A DNA stretch of 64,000 bases from Fidelibacterota bacterium 408169 (GTDB lineage Bacteria > Fidelibacterota > Marinisomatia > Marinisomatales > TCS55). Each line of letters starts with the position of its first letter. Within the stretch, counting starts at the first letter, position 1. The notes beneath the pieces are model-generated. The model ran no database searches, had not been told where the DNA came from, and was given only the letters and a program-made list of their open reading frames with translations. Of this stretch, positions 1 to 7,666 are shown piece by piece. The translations under genes and the position numbers were made by a program. The stretch lies in contig NNSG01000010.1 in the NCBI GenBank assembly GCA_002256485.1, positions 1 to 64,000 on the forward strand, given 5' to 3'.

Positions 1-296
1 TGTGGGGAATACATACAACCATTTTGATCTAAAACTGCTATATCTGAAGGTGCAGTATCAGAACTGATATTTTTAATATAAACAAGGACATTTGCTAAAT
101 TTCCATTTTCATCAACTACGAAACTTTGTTTATAAACAGCTTCACTATGTGCTGCATTACAAACAGGATCTGAATCCATCCGTAACGTTTTTTTCTTTGG
201 AATTTTTCCATCATAATTAACGGTGCCTGAAAGATCGCCAGCAAAAGCAATTGTCCATAAACCCACAAACAAAAGGGAAGAGATGATTATTTTCAT
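1..296 (-). CDS. Secreted cupredoxin-like protein, 3' part beyond the window
   Basis: The minus-strand reading frame opens with ATG at 294-296 and runs off the window edge, giving 98 residues. It starts with a signal peptide (MKIIISSLLFVGLWTIAFAG). The mature part reads DLSGTVNYDGKIPKKK, then DSDPVCNAAH and VLDQNGCMYSP, and lines up throughout with the N-terminal half of the protein at 2819-3520. The two are paralogs. The paralog continues into a copper-site-like C-x2-H-x2-M motif that would lie outside the window here. I infer a periplasmic copper- or electron-carrying protein, which fits the oxidase genes nearby, but the ligand region cannot be checked. The gene-free stretch upstream (297-881) should hold its promoter. 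Confidence 0.8.
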   Translation of the reverse strand, partial: MKIIISSLLFVGLWTIAFAGDLSGTVNYDGKIPKKKTLRMDSDPVCNAAHSEAVYKQSFVVDENGNLANVLVYIKNISSDTAPSDIAVLDQNGCMYSP

Positions 297-471
297 TTAA
301 TGTAGCTCCTAGTTTATTCAATAATAATTTGTTTAACTCACAAGAGCGGCGAATTTAGGTGATTCATATTAACCTAATCAAGACAAGATGTTTAATTAAC
401 AAATCATCCTAATTATTTATAAAACATAGAAAGTATCTTTAGAACTTGTTTAATGTATGTAGTATATAATA

Positions 472-495
472 TATTAAGATAAGGTAATCTTAATA
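472..495. promoter_or_regulatory. Palindromic candidate operator
   Basis: TATTAAGAT (472-480) and ATCTTAATA (487-495) form a perfect 9-bp inverted repeat around the spacer AAGGTA. It lies in the divergent region between the cupredoxin-like gene and the Rrf2 gene at 882. The symmetric AT-rich shape would suit a dimeric winged-helix regulator such as Rrf2, and autoregulation is common in that family. Assigning it to this Rrf2 protein is inference; it could also simply be a hairpin. Confidence 0.35.
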
Positions 496-570
496 ATAAT
501 TGTTTTATACTAGATATTTAATATTCTAGCGAAATTATTATTGGTAATTGTTCTTTTAATACCATGGGAA

Positions 571-821
571 TTGGCTATGACACTCGATAAAAAGGAAAAT
601 TGTTGATACTCACTCTTTTCTATTTTGGCTTCCCTCCTTTTGGTTGCCTACCAGGAAACCAAGTACCAACGAGTAGATAAGAAAAAAACAGCAATTTGAA
701 CTGCCATCTTTATAAGGTTGTGAGATATGTTTCTTTACAACACCACTGCTTCAGCCATGAAATGGGAAAAGTCCCATCATGTAAAAGTAAGTTAGAGATG
801 GGTCGAGTGTCATTCAGCCAA
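571..821. repeat. 251-bp element bounded by 16-bp inverted repeats (MITE-like or structured RNA)
   Basis: The left end, TTGGCT (571-576) plus TGACACTCGA (578-587), is exactly complementary to TCGAGTGTCA (803-812) plus AGCCAA (816-821). Only an A versus TTC internal loop interrupts the pairing. Inside lie three further hairpins: 640-662 (TTGGTT/AACCAA), 716-744 (GGTTGT/ACAAC-A-CC) and 756-781 (CATGA-aa-TGGGA paired with TCCCATCATG). On the minus strand the ends read as terminal inverted repeats TTGGCT-n-TGACACTCGA, as in an insertion-sequence relic or MITE. No transposase frame remains and no clear target duplication is visible. A structured non-coding RNA is the alternative. Confidence 0.6.
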
Positions 822-881
822 CTATTAACAAATTTATTAAATCAAAAAATTAAATAACAACTTTGGAGAATAATCTTTTTT

Positions 882-1337
882 ATGGTAAAATCTAGATTCA
901 TGTTATACTCAAAATCAGCAGAATATGCCATTCAGGCAATGATTTATTTAGCCGAACATAAACCTGAAAAACCAGTGATGATCAGGAAAATCGCAGAATC
1001 ATATAATATACCATATCAGTTTTTAGCAAAAATAATGCAGGTTCTTGTTAAAAATCGATTAATTGTAGCTACTCGAGGAAGAACAGGTGGTGTGAAATTG
1101 GGAAAGGACCCCAAAAATATTTATTTAAACCAGATTGTATATGCAATAGATGGATTACCTCCAGATCAGGAACAATGTGTGGTAGGATTAGATTTATGTA
1201 CGGATGATGCTCCGTGTCCCCTCCATGATGAATGGAAACCAATCCGGCAGAGATTAAGAGATTTACTTGCTGGTGAGCCTTTAGATGATTTAGCTCAAAG
1301 GGTAATTGAAAAACGTAAGAAAATGACAGCTAAATAA
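882..1337 (+). CDS. Rrf2-family transcriptional regulator
   Basis: A 151-residue winged-helix regulator. The family N-terminus is clear (SKSAEYAIQAMIYLAEH, about residues 10-26), followed by the wing region TRGRTGGVKLGK. Three cysteines sit in QCVVGLDLCTDDAPCPLH with spacing C-x6-C-x5-C and a nearby His, as in Fe-S-binding members such as IscR and NsrR (usual spacing C-x5-C-x5-C). A cluster sensing iron-sulfur status, NO or redox is therefore likely. The ATG at 882 has a GGAG 13 bases upstream. The internal ATG at 900 would give the conventional MLYSKSAEYA start but lacks a clear ribosome site. It is homologous to the Rrf2 gene at 8579. Targets are unknown; the neighbouring cytochrome and cupredoxin genes are candidates. 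Confidence 0.9.
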   Translation: MVKSRFMLYSKSAEYAIQAMIYLAEHKPEKPVMIRKIAESYNIPYQFLAKIMQVLVKNRLIVATRGRTGGVKLGKDPKNIYLNQIVYAIDGLPPDQEQCVVGLDLCTDDAPCPLHDEWKPIRQRLRDLLAGEPLDDLAQRVIEKRKKMTAK

Positions 1338-1349
1338 ATTTTTAGCTGT
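1326..1349 (+). terminator. Stem-loop over the Rrf2 stop codon
   Basis: ACAGCTAAA (1326-1334) pairs perfectly with TTTAGCTGT (1341-1349) around a 6-base loop that contains the TAA stop. It is followed by AT-rich sequence without a clean T-run, so termination is plausible but weak. Confidence 0.4.
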
Positions 1350-1373
1350 TATCATAAATATTTAATTACAATT

Positions 1374-1846
1374 CTATACATTAATCGGCAGTTCTACAGA
1401 AACCTTTAATCCGCCCTCCGGTAAATTAGAAAAAGTAATTTCACCTTTGTGAGCTGATACGATTTCATCTACAATAGCTAATCCTAATCCGCTGCCTTGT
1501 TTTGCTGATGTTGGTTTCCAACGATAAAACCGCTTTGTAACTCTTTCAATTTGATTCTCAGGTATACCTGATCCTTGGTCAATAATAGAGAATTGGATAT
1601 GATTAACTTGTTCATTCAATTGCACGGTCACCGTAGAGTTCTTGGGTGAAAACTTGATAGCATTATCTAATATATTTGAAATAACAATTCCTAACCAGTG
1701 AAGATCTCCTTCAATTGCAATAGATGGGGGTGGTTCAATATTGATGGAAATATTTCTTTTAGAACTTATTTTTTTGTATCGTTCAATTTCTTCATAAAGT
1801 AAATCATTAATCCATACTTTTTCTATTACCAACGATAACTTCTGGC
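1374..1846 (-). pseudogene. C-terminal fragment of a sensor histidine kinase (ATPase domain only)
   Basis: The minus-strand frame encodes the complete HATPase_c domain of a histidine kinase. The N box is NILDNAIKFSP, G1 is DQGSGIPE and G2 is GSGLGLAIV, followed by a normal C-terminus. The family-like sequence starts at about LSLVIEKVWINDLLYEEIERYK, the segment just after the dimerisation helices. The phosphoacceptor His box, sensor domain and membrane segments are missing. Upstream the frame continues to 1973, but the translation becomes the antisense of the cytochrome gene (repeats such as FIRIRIRVC). The homology therefore stops near 1840-1850, at the point where the oppositely oriented cytochrome fragment begins. 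A 5'-truncated, non-functional remnant is the best reading. Confidence 0.75.
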
Positions 1847-2693
1847 CTGTACTTGGTGCCATTATGCAAATAACGAAGAAGAACTCCATTCCAAACATGT
1901 AATGGACCTCGGTACGTATGAAGGAATTATGCGGGGTGCAGACCCTGATCCGGATACGTATGAAGATGGTCATCCGTTATTTGGTGAATCTGTAACTGGT
2001 GCAACGGACTACGACTGGGATCATGCAATGCTTAAATCTCGCTTACGTAATAATCGTATGCCTCAAGCTCCGGCATGGGAATTCATGCGCGATGAGAGCA
2101 ATCGATTAGGTCCGGATCTGGAATTTGTGGATGGTCATGCTCAACCAATCAGACCAATTCAATACTCCAATTGGGATGACCCTGAAAATGTTCCAAATGC
2201 CCTTGGTCTTGTTGAAGCTTGGGTTGCTGACCTAAAAGCTGGCGGTGATTTGACTGTAGGAGGTGATGACCCATTTTCATATGGTGGAGAAGATAACTTA
2301 ACATTCAATAATGATGTTCTGCCTTTCTTTACTGATGGAAATATGTGGTTTGAAGGAAGTACATCATGCGTAGAATGCCATTGGGGTAACATTGAAGAAT
2401 CTTTTCATTTGATGGACTTAAGTTCATATGATGGATTTATTTACGGTGCCGACGGCGGTGAACATCCTGTATTAAATGGTACTACAACAACCCTTACGTC
2501 TACAGATGAAATTGATTGGGGCAGTAGTCGGATTAAAAAGCGTTTGCGCGATAATCGTATGCCTCCCAATTCACCATTTCTCTTAAGTGAAGAAAATAGG
2601 GATGGCCCTGATGTGTGGGACCCTGTTAATGGTGAAATTGTGACTGCAGTTGATTTAATCGGAATGTGGTTAGAAGCAGGAGCACCTGAATAA
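1839..2693 (+). pseudogene. 5'-truncated c-type cytochrome with two heme motifs
   Basis: The open frame begins after a stop at 1836-1838 and encodes two similar units. Unit 1 starts with CTWCH (1848-1862) and contains MDLGTYEGIMRGADP and KSRLRNNRMP. Unit 2 starts with CVECH and contains MDLSSYDGFIYGADGG and KKRLRDNRMPP. Each unit thus has a CxxCH heme-attachment motif and a distal Met in NRMP, typical of a class I cytochrome c fold. No signal peptide, start codon or ribosome site precedes the first heme motif. An internal ATG at 1902 would remove heme 1. The start was lost at the junction with the histidine kinase fragment near 1845. If translated as it stands it would not be exported, so I call it a pseudogene or assembly-truncated gene. 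Confidence 0.75.
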
Positions 2694-2711
2694 ACACTAA
2701 ATCTGTTATTT

Positions 2712-2739
2712 GTCATGCAGGACTTTTGTCCTGCATGAC
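2712..2739 (+). terminator. Strong 12-bp hairpin after the cytochrome fragment
   Basis: GTCATGCAGGAC (2712-2723) and GTCCTGCATGAC (2728-2739) pair perfectly around a TTTT loop, 18 bases after the stop at 2693. No T-run follows, so it may act as an mRNA 3'-end structure or a factor-assisted terminator. Confidence 0.55.
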
Positions 2740-2818
2740 TATCAGGTTGGATTAATTATATTATTTAACAAGAAATTTGCATAGATTATTTAGTATTAAT
2801 AATTAGTAGAAGGATAAA

Positions 2819-3520
2819 ATGAAAAATATAACATTAAAAACAATCATTGTAATTAGTTTTCTTGCTCAATCATTTGGCAGCGAGATTTCAGGTATAATTA
2901 GTTTTGAAGGTAAAACTCCAAAAATGAAAAAACTTAAACTTGAAGCAGATCCAATATGTGTTTCTAATAATGAAGTCCCTCCAACAGCAGAATGGTTAAT
3001 TGTCGATGAAAATGGTGGTGTAAAAAATATGATTGTTTCTGTAAAAGAAGGGTTGAGCGGATCGTTTAATCCACCTACGGAAAAGGTAGTACTCGATCAA
3101 CAAGGGTGTGTTTATCGTCCCCATGTTCTTGCTGTAATGGCAGGTCAGGAAGTAGATATTTTAAATAGTGATGGAATAATGCATAATATCCACGCACTAC
3201 CAAAAATTAATCGAGAATTCAATAAAGCGATGCCAAAGTTTAAGAAAAAAATAACTACGCAATTTGAAAAAGCAGAAAAACCCTTTAAAATTAAATGTGA
3301 TGTTCATCCATGGATGGCGGCATATGTAGGTGTTTTTGATCATCCATATTTTGCAGTAACAGGTGATGATGGTTCGTATTCGATTTCCGGTTTAAATCCC
3401 GGAGAATATGTGATAGAAGTATGGCATGAAAAACTTGGTACTCAAACAGCAACTGTTACTGTTGGGGATGGTGCTACAAACGCAGATTTCACTTTTAAAA
3501 AACCTTCAAAAAAGAAGTAA
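2819..3520 (+). CDS. Secreted cupredoxin-like protein with C-terminal carboxypeptidase-regulatory-like domain
   Basis: 233 residues with an N-terminal signal peptide (MKNITLKTIIVISFLAQSFG). The central cupredoxin-like part has HNIHALP and KIKCDVHPWMAAYVG, which supply His, then C-x2-H-x2-M, the ligand set of blue copper proteins. The C-terminal 60 residues (FAVTGDDGSYSISGLNPGEYVIEVWHE) form a carboxypeptidase-regulatory-like beta-sandwich, and the tail is Lys-rich. AAGGAT precedes the ATG. The gene lies 138 bases upstream of the first oxidase operon, so electron delivery or copper handling for that oxidase is a reasonable inference. It is a paralog of the partial gene at 1-296. Copper binding itself is inferred from the motif. 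Confidence 0.8.
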   Translation: MKNITLKTIIVISFLAQSFGSEISGIISFEGKTPKMKKLKLEADPICVSNNEVPPTAEWLIVDENGGVKNMIVSVKEGLSGSFNPPTEKVVLDQQGCVYRPHVLAVMAGQEVDILNSDGIMHNIHALPKINREFNKAMPKFKKKITTQFEKAEKPFKIKCDVHPWMAAYVGVFDHPYFAVTGDDGSYSISGLNPGEYVIEVWHEKLGTQTATVTVGDGATNADFTFKKPSKKK

Positions 3521-3658
3521 AATATACCTCTCGTTTATTTAATCCACTTCCAGCGTTTATAAAACTTGAGAATAAAAATTATAATTACTATTATCTTCGC
3601 CTTAAATATGGCTAAAAAGGTCATAAATAGAATATTATAAACCAGTAAAAGGAATTTT

Positions 3659-5380
3659 ATGAGCGGACATACTGAAACGCACCAAGAAGAGTCATTTTGG
3701 AGAAAATATATATTCTCCATTGATCATAAGATAATTGGATTACAATACGGATTGACAGCATTGGTATTTTTGTTTTTTGGATTTTGCTTAATGATGATGA
3801 TGAGATGGCAGTTGGCTTATCCTGAACAACCCATGCCATGGTTTGGATGGCTTTTTGGAGAAAGTGGAATTATGCTTCCTGAAATGTATAACTCATTAGG
3901 TGCAATGCATGGCACAATCATGATATTCTTAGGTGTTGTTCCTTTAGCTGTTGGTGCTTTCGGCAACTATTTTGTACCCCTTCAAATTGGCGCTCCGGAT
4001 ATGGCTTTCCCCAAATTGAATATGGCAAGTTATTGGTGTTATTTCGCAGGTGGCATTGTAATGATGGTAGGGTTTTTTGTGCCAGGTGGCGCAGCAAACT
4101 CAGGCTGGACATCTTATCCTCCATTAGCGGACATTGCAACAACAGGGCAAACAGTTTGGCTGTTTGGCATGGTTTTACTGATTACATCTTCTCTATTAGG
4201 TTCAATTAATACAATCACAACCATTATTCAACTTCGGGCAAAAGGCCTAACATGGATGAGATTGCCATTTTTTGTTTGGGCTCAGTTAGTAACTGGGTTT
4301 CTATTACTTTTAGCCTTTCCACCTTTAGAAGCTGCCGGCGTACTTCAACTAATGGATCGCCTTTTAGGTACAAGCTTTTTTCTACCATCGGGATTGGTAG
4401 TTTCAGGTGAAATATTAAATGTAAGTGGTGGAGGAAGTCCTTTATTATGGCAGCATATGTTTTGGTTTCTTGCTCACCCGGAAGTGTATGTTCTAATTCT
4501 GCCAGCGATGGGAATTGTTGCAGAAGTATTAGCGAATAATACACGAAAACCTCTATGGGGATATAAATCAATTGTTTATGCTTCTACCTTTTTAGGATTC
4601 ATGTCATTTATTGTGTGGGCACATCATATGTTTATGACAGGAATGGGCGCAACCATCAGTGCCTTCTTCCAGACAACAACTATGATTATATCCGTCCCTT
4701 CTGTCGTTATTTTAACCGCAATGTTTATTTCTCTTTGGGGTGCATCTATTAGATATAATTCCGCCATGCTTTTTGCATTGGGATTTCTCCCCATGTTTGG
4801 TATTGGTGGTCTTACAGGGCTACCCTTAGGGATTGCAGCATCTGATATTCATTTACATGATACATATTATGTTATAGGACACTTTCATTATGTAGTTGCT
4901 CCGGGAACAATATTTGCTCTATTTGCTGGTATTTATTATTGGTTTCCTAAAATGACGGGAAAAGTTCTGAATGAAACTTTAGGAAAAATTCACTTCTGGC
5001 TTTCAATGATATTTATTAATGGTATTTTTATGCCCATGTTTGTTCAGGGATTGGCTGGAATTTCTCGGAGATTATGGGACGGAGGGGCATCCTACGCACA
5101 TGCAACGGAAACCCTATGGTTGAATGAAGTTATGTCTGCATCAGCATGGTTACTTGGATTAGCTCAAATTCCGTTTATTTATAATTTAATTAAAAGTATG
5201 AAATCGGGAGAGAAAGCCGAAAGTAACCATTGGCAAGCTACTACGTTGGAATGGACAGATGCACCATCACCGCCCTTACCTCATAGAAACTTTGAAATTA
5301 TTCCTGAAGTCTATCGTGGACCCTATGAATATAGTGTTCCAAGTGCTGACAAAGATTTTACCCCACAATCAGAAGCGTAA
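3659..5380 (+). CDS. ctaD: Cytochrome c oxidase subunit I (first set)
   Basis: A 573-residue, 12-helix catalytic subunit of an A-family heme-copper oxidase. Heme a and a3-CuB ligands are all visible: AMHGTIM, AHPEVYVLIL (CuB His plus the Tyr cross-linked to it, and the D-channel Glu), WAHHMF, and LHDTYYVIGHFHYV. The D-channel entry Asp is present in GAPDMAFPKLN. The helix that normally carries the K-channel Lys reads MIISVPSVVILTAMF, with no Lys at the expected place. AAAGGA precedes the ATG. The gene opens the operon I-III-IV-small-CxxC-II, which ends at 7587. The soluble C-terminus (YRGPYEYSVPSADKDF) is also conserved in the second subunit I at 9933. Confidence 0.97.
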   Translation: MSGHTETHQEESFWRKYIFSIDHKIIGLQYGLTALVFLFFGFCLMMMMRWQLAYPEQPMPWFGWLFGESGIMLPEMYNSLGAMHGTIMIFLGVVPLAVGAFGNYFVPLQIGAPDMAFPKLNMASYWCYFAGGIVMMVGFFVPGGAANSGWTSYPPLADIATTGQTVWLFGMVLLITSSLLGSINTITTIIQLRAKGLTWMRLPFFVWAQLVTGFLLLLAFPPLEAAGVLQLMDRLLGTSFFLPSGLVVSGEILNVSGGGSPLLWQHMFWFLAHPEVYVLILPAMGIVAEVLANNTRKPLWGYKSIVYASTFLGFMSFIVWAHHMFMTGMGATISAFFQTTTMIISVPSVVILTAMFISLWGASIRYNSAMLFALGFLPMFGIGGLTGLPLGIAASDIHLHDTYYVIGHFHYVVAPGTIFALFAGIYYWFPKMTGKVLNETLGKIHFWLSMIFINGIFMPMFVQGLAGISRRLWDGGASYAHATETLWLNEVMSASAWLLGLAQIPFIYNLIKSMKSGEKAESNHWQATTLEWTDAPSPPLPHRNFEIIPEVYRGPYEYSVPSADKDFTPQSEA

Positions 5381-5392
5381 GAAAGGATTATT

Positions 5393-5989
5393 ATGGAAAT
5401 TCCATATAATGTAGAAGAGAGACAAGATACCGGTATGTTTAATGCCAAATTGGGTATTTGGCTTTTTTTAGCCTCAGAAGTCATGTTATTTGGAGGATTA
5501 TTCTCCGCATATGTTTTTTTGAGAATGGGAGATGTTACTGGAACATTTATTAGTGGATCCAGCGAATTAAACGTCCCTTTGGCTACATTGAATACACTTG
5601 TCTTAATTTCATCGAGTGTTACAATGATTATGTCATGGGTCTCACTTAAATTAGGTGAGCAGAAAAAATTTAAGCAGTATCTAGGTTCCACGCTATTTCT
5701 AGCGACTGTGTTTTTGGTCGTTAAATATTTTGAATATACTGCAAAGTTTCATCATGGTATTTTCCCTGATACATCAACATTTTTTGCAATTTATTTTACT
5801 ATGACAGGACTTCACATGATCCATATTATAGGGGGAATGGTTGTTATTTTCTATTTTTTGGTTCCCGGTTCTAGTATGATGAATACTGAGTCTGTACGAT
5901 TCACCAACAGAATTGAAATTGTTGGTCTGTATTGGCATTTTGTTGATTTAGTTTGGATTTTTCTTTTTCCAGTACTTTACTTACTATAG
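5393..5989 (+). CDS. ctaE: Cytochrome c oxidase subunit III (first set)
   Basis: 198 residues and about five transmembrane helices, the short prokaryotic form. Family motifs are LGIWLFLASEVMLFGGLF, with the conserved membrane Glu, and IEIVGLYWHFVDLVWIFLFPVLYL at the C-terminus. It lies 12 bases after subunit I with AAAGGA before the ATG. Subunit III stabilises the catalytic subunit and supports proton uptake into the D channel. Confidence 0.95.
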   Translation: MEIPYNVEERQDTGMFNAKLGIWLFLASEVMLFGGLFSAYVFLRMGDVTGTFISGSSELNVPLATLNTLVLISSSVTMIMSWVSLKLGEQKKFKQYLGSTLFLATVFLVVKYFEYTAKFHHGIFPDTSTFFAIYFTMTGLHMIHIIGGMVVIFYFLVPGSSMMNTESVRFTNRIEIVGLYWHFVDLVWIFLFPVLYLL

Positions 5990-5998
5990 GAGATAAAT

Positions 5999-6301
5999 AT
6001 GAGTGGGCATAGTGTAGAAGACATAAAAAAAAGTGTTAAAGTTTATATTGGTGTGTTTACAGCCTTGGCTGTATTAACAGTTGTTACTGTTGCCGCATCT
6101 TATCTTGATTTAAGTTTCGGAGAGTCCTTTTTCTTGGCATTAACAATTGCTTCGATAAAAGGAACGCTTGTTGCAGGATATTTCATGCATTTATTTACAG
6201 AAAGAACAGCGATCTTGGCGGTGTTAGGATTAACTTTCTTCTTTTTAATAACAATAATGTTTTTGCCCTATATGGCATTTACAGATCAGGCAGCGATTTA
6301 A
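5999..6301 (+). CDS. Cytochrome c oxidase subunit IV, prokaryotic type (first set)
   Basis: 100 residues with three hydrophobic segments. The pattern LTIASIKGTLVAGYFMHLF is typical of the prokaryotic COX4 family (Lys inside the membrane segment, then xYFMHL). GGAG precedes the ATG, which lies 9 bases after the subunit III stop. It is an accessory membrane subunit of the oxidase complex and is homologous to 12937-13215. Confidence 0.9.
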   Translation: MSGHSVEDIKKSVKVYIGVFTALAVLTVVTVAASYLDLSFGESFFLALTIASIKGTLVAGYFMHLFTERTAILAVLGLTFFFLITIMFLPYMAFTDQAAI

Positions 6302-6303
6302 AG

Positions 6304-6501
6304 ATGTTAAGTATAAAATCATTCCATATATTTTTTATAGTTATTTCCATCGTCGTCACATTAGGGTATGGGTTTTGGCAACTACAGAATCCATCTATCG
6401 ATACAAACTTTTCTACATTATTAGGAATAATGGGAATATTGATTGGCGCGGGGCTTGTTATCTATCTGCAAAAAGTAATTAAAAAATTCAAAACCATTTA
6501 A
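6304..6501 (+). CDS. Small two-helix membrane protein in oxidase operon, unknown
   Basis: 65 residues starting 2 bases after the subunit IV stop, so probably translationally coupled. There are two predicted transmembrane helices (about residues 7-26 and 38-57) and a Lys-rich cytoplasmic end. No Cys, His or Met cluster is present and I do not recognise a family. Its place between subunit IV and subunit II suggests an oxidase accessory or assembly role. No equivalent is seen in the second oxidase set. Confidence 0.65.
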   Translation: MLSIKSFHIFFIVISIVVTLGYGFWQLQNPSIDTNFSTLLGIMGILIGAGLVIYLQKVIKKFKTI

Positions 6502-6511
6502 CAGTTTAGAA

Positions 6512-6736
6512 ATGACTCGATTAATAATTATAACCGCCCTTTATATGATACCAAAAATTTCCTATGCCTGTGCAACCTGTTATGGCGCATCAGATGAACC
6601 AGCTACCATTGGCATGAATTGGGCGATTATAACATTATTAGGTGTCACTGGAACAATGCTTGGAAGTATTGTTGCTATTATGCTCCGATTGAAAAACAAA
6701 GCAAAGAAATTTAATATCCAAACAAAAGATATTTAG
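6512..6736 (+). CDS. Small CxxC membrane protein in oxidase operon, unknown (copy 1)
   Basis: 74 residues: a hydrophobic export or anchor segment (LIIITALYMIPKISYA), immediately followed by CATCYGASDEPA, then one transmembrane helix and a basic tail (LRLKNKAKKFN). The CxxC would lie at the outer membrane face. The second oxidase set has a protein of the same layout (NACSFCAGQDNK, 13241-13456), so the class travels with these oxidases. A copper-binding or thiol role in CuA or heme assembly is inference. The ribosome site of subunit II (AGGAGG) overlaps its stop codon. Confidence 0.75.
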   Translation: MTRLIIITALYMIPKISYACATCYGASDEPATIGMNWAIITLLGVTGTMLGSIVAIMLRLKNKAKKFNIQTKDI

Positions 6737-6747
6737 GAGGAAAACTT

Positions 6748-7587
6748 GTGTTAGATCTTTTAAGAAAATATGGATTGCCTTTAAATGCTTCTTCTCATGG
6801 CAGTGCTGTGGATGAAATCATGGTTTTATTTCACTGGCTGATGTTATTTCTTTTTATTGGGTGGGGGCTCTTTTTTATCTATACCTTGTTTCGGTTTAGA
6901 GCATCCAAAAATCCAAAAGCCGATTATACAGGTGTTAAAAGTCATTTCTCTTCCGGGTTGGAAGTGGCAGTAGCTGTAATTGAATTTGTAATTTTAATAG
7001 GATTTGCAATCCCAATTTGGGCAACCCGTGTCAATGATGTTCCCAATAGCGCAACAGGGGCAGAAGAGATTAGAGTGATAGCCCAGCAGTTTGCATGGAA
7101 TATTCATTATCCTGGGCCAGATGGAATTTATGGATCTCTAGATATTAATTTAGTCGATGAAGCAGATAATCCAATTGGATTGGACAGAACGGATCCAAAT
7201 GGTGTAGATGATTTTGTAATAATAAATCAACTTCATATACCCGTCAACAAACCTATTCGAATAGATCTTTCCTCTAAGGATGTGATTCACAGCTTTTTTC
7301 TTCCTGAATTTAGAGTAAAACAAGATGCAGTCCCGGGAATGAGTATTCCTTTATGGTTTGAAGCAACAATGACAACAGATGAATTTCTAAAAACCACAGT
7401 TGGCTCTGAACGTGAGGGAAAAGGATTTGAAATTGCATGTGCTCAATTATGTGGCTTGGGGCATTATAGGATGAAAGGTTATTTAACAGTTCATGATCAA
7501 GATAGCTATGACTCATGGCTTGTGGAACAGCAGGAAATTTTAAAAGAAGAAGGTGATGAAGATGATTGGGGGGATGATGGTTGGTAA
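6748..7587 (+). CDS. ctaC: Cytochrome c oxidase subunit II (first set)
   Basis: 279 residues starting at GTG with AGGAGG seven bases upstream. Two transmembrane helices (about 23-50 and 70-92) precede a cupredoxin domain. CuA ligands are complete: DVIHSFFLPEF (His) and CAQLCGLGHYRM (C-x3-C-x3-H-x2-M). Before the second ligand group there are extra loops (for example a stretch around PNGVDDF and TTVGSEREGKGFE) compared with the second subunit II. There is no fused cytochrome c domain. The C-terminus is acidic with Trp (GDEDDWGDDGW). It takes electrons from cytochrome c and passes them to subunit I. Unusually, the gene is last in its operon. Confidence 0.96.
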   Translation: MLDLLRKYGLPLNASSHGSAVDEIMVLFHWLMLFLFIGWGLFFIYTLFRFRASKNPKADYTGVKSHFSSGLEVAVAVIEFVILIGFAIPIWATRVNDVPNSATGAEEIRVIAQQFAWNIHYPGPDGIYGSLDINLVDEADNPIGLDRTDPNGVDDFVIINQLHIPVNKPIRIDLSSKDVIHSFFLPEFRVKQDAVPGMSIPLWFEATMTTDEFLKTTVGSEREGKGFEIACAQLCGLGHYRMKGYLTVHDQDSYDSWLVEQQEILKEEGDEDDWGDDGW

Positions 7588-7596
7588 GAAAAAGTC

Positions 7597-7657
7597 TTAT
7601 TTTATTTTCGGTAAAATAACTTTTAAAAGAATTCAGTTTATTATATAATTAACTGAA
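7597..7657. terminator. Bidirectional stem-loops between convergent genes
   Basis: TTATTTTA (7597-7604) pairs with TAAAATAA (7612-7619). A second near-perfect palindrome spans 7632-7657 (TTCAGTT...AACTGAA around an ATTATATAAT core). They sit between the 3' ends of subunit II (plus strand) and the Crp/Fnr gene (minus strand), where a two-way terminator would be expected. The stems are AT-rich and modest in strength. Confidence 0.45.
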
Positions 7658-7666
7658 AGACCCTAA

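Larger units (their letters stand above)
297..881. other. Gene-free stretch with inverted-repeat structures
   Basis: These 585 bases between the divergent genes at 296 and 882 carry no convincing reading frame. They are very AT-rich up to about 570 and contain a 9-bp inverted repeat at 472-495. From 571 to 821 the composition changes and the stretch is bounded by long inverted repeats, described separately. The last 60 bases are AT-rich again and lead to a GGAG 13 bases before the ATG at 882. The promoters of both flanking genes must lie here, but I cannot pick a reliable -10/-35 pair. Confidence 0.7.

Noticed and set aside
571-821. Cobalamin-type riboswitch upstream of a regulator or on the minus strand
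   Set aside because: Only short fragments resemble parts of the B12 box. The conserved core order is absent on both strands, and the long complementary ends fit a mobile-element relic better.
1847-1973. N-terminal extension of the histidine kinase frame to 1973
   Set aside because: The extra residues are the antisense of the cytochrome gene, which itself shows heme motifs and repeats. They match no kinase feature.
5323-5691. 122-residue minus-strand open frame across the subunit I/III junction
   Set aside because: It is antisense to clear oxidase subunit genes and shows only the mirrored composition of their membrane helices.
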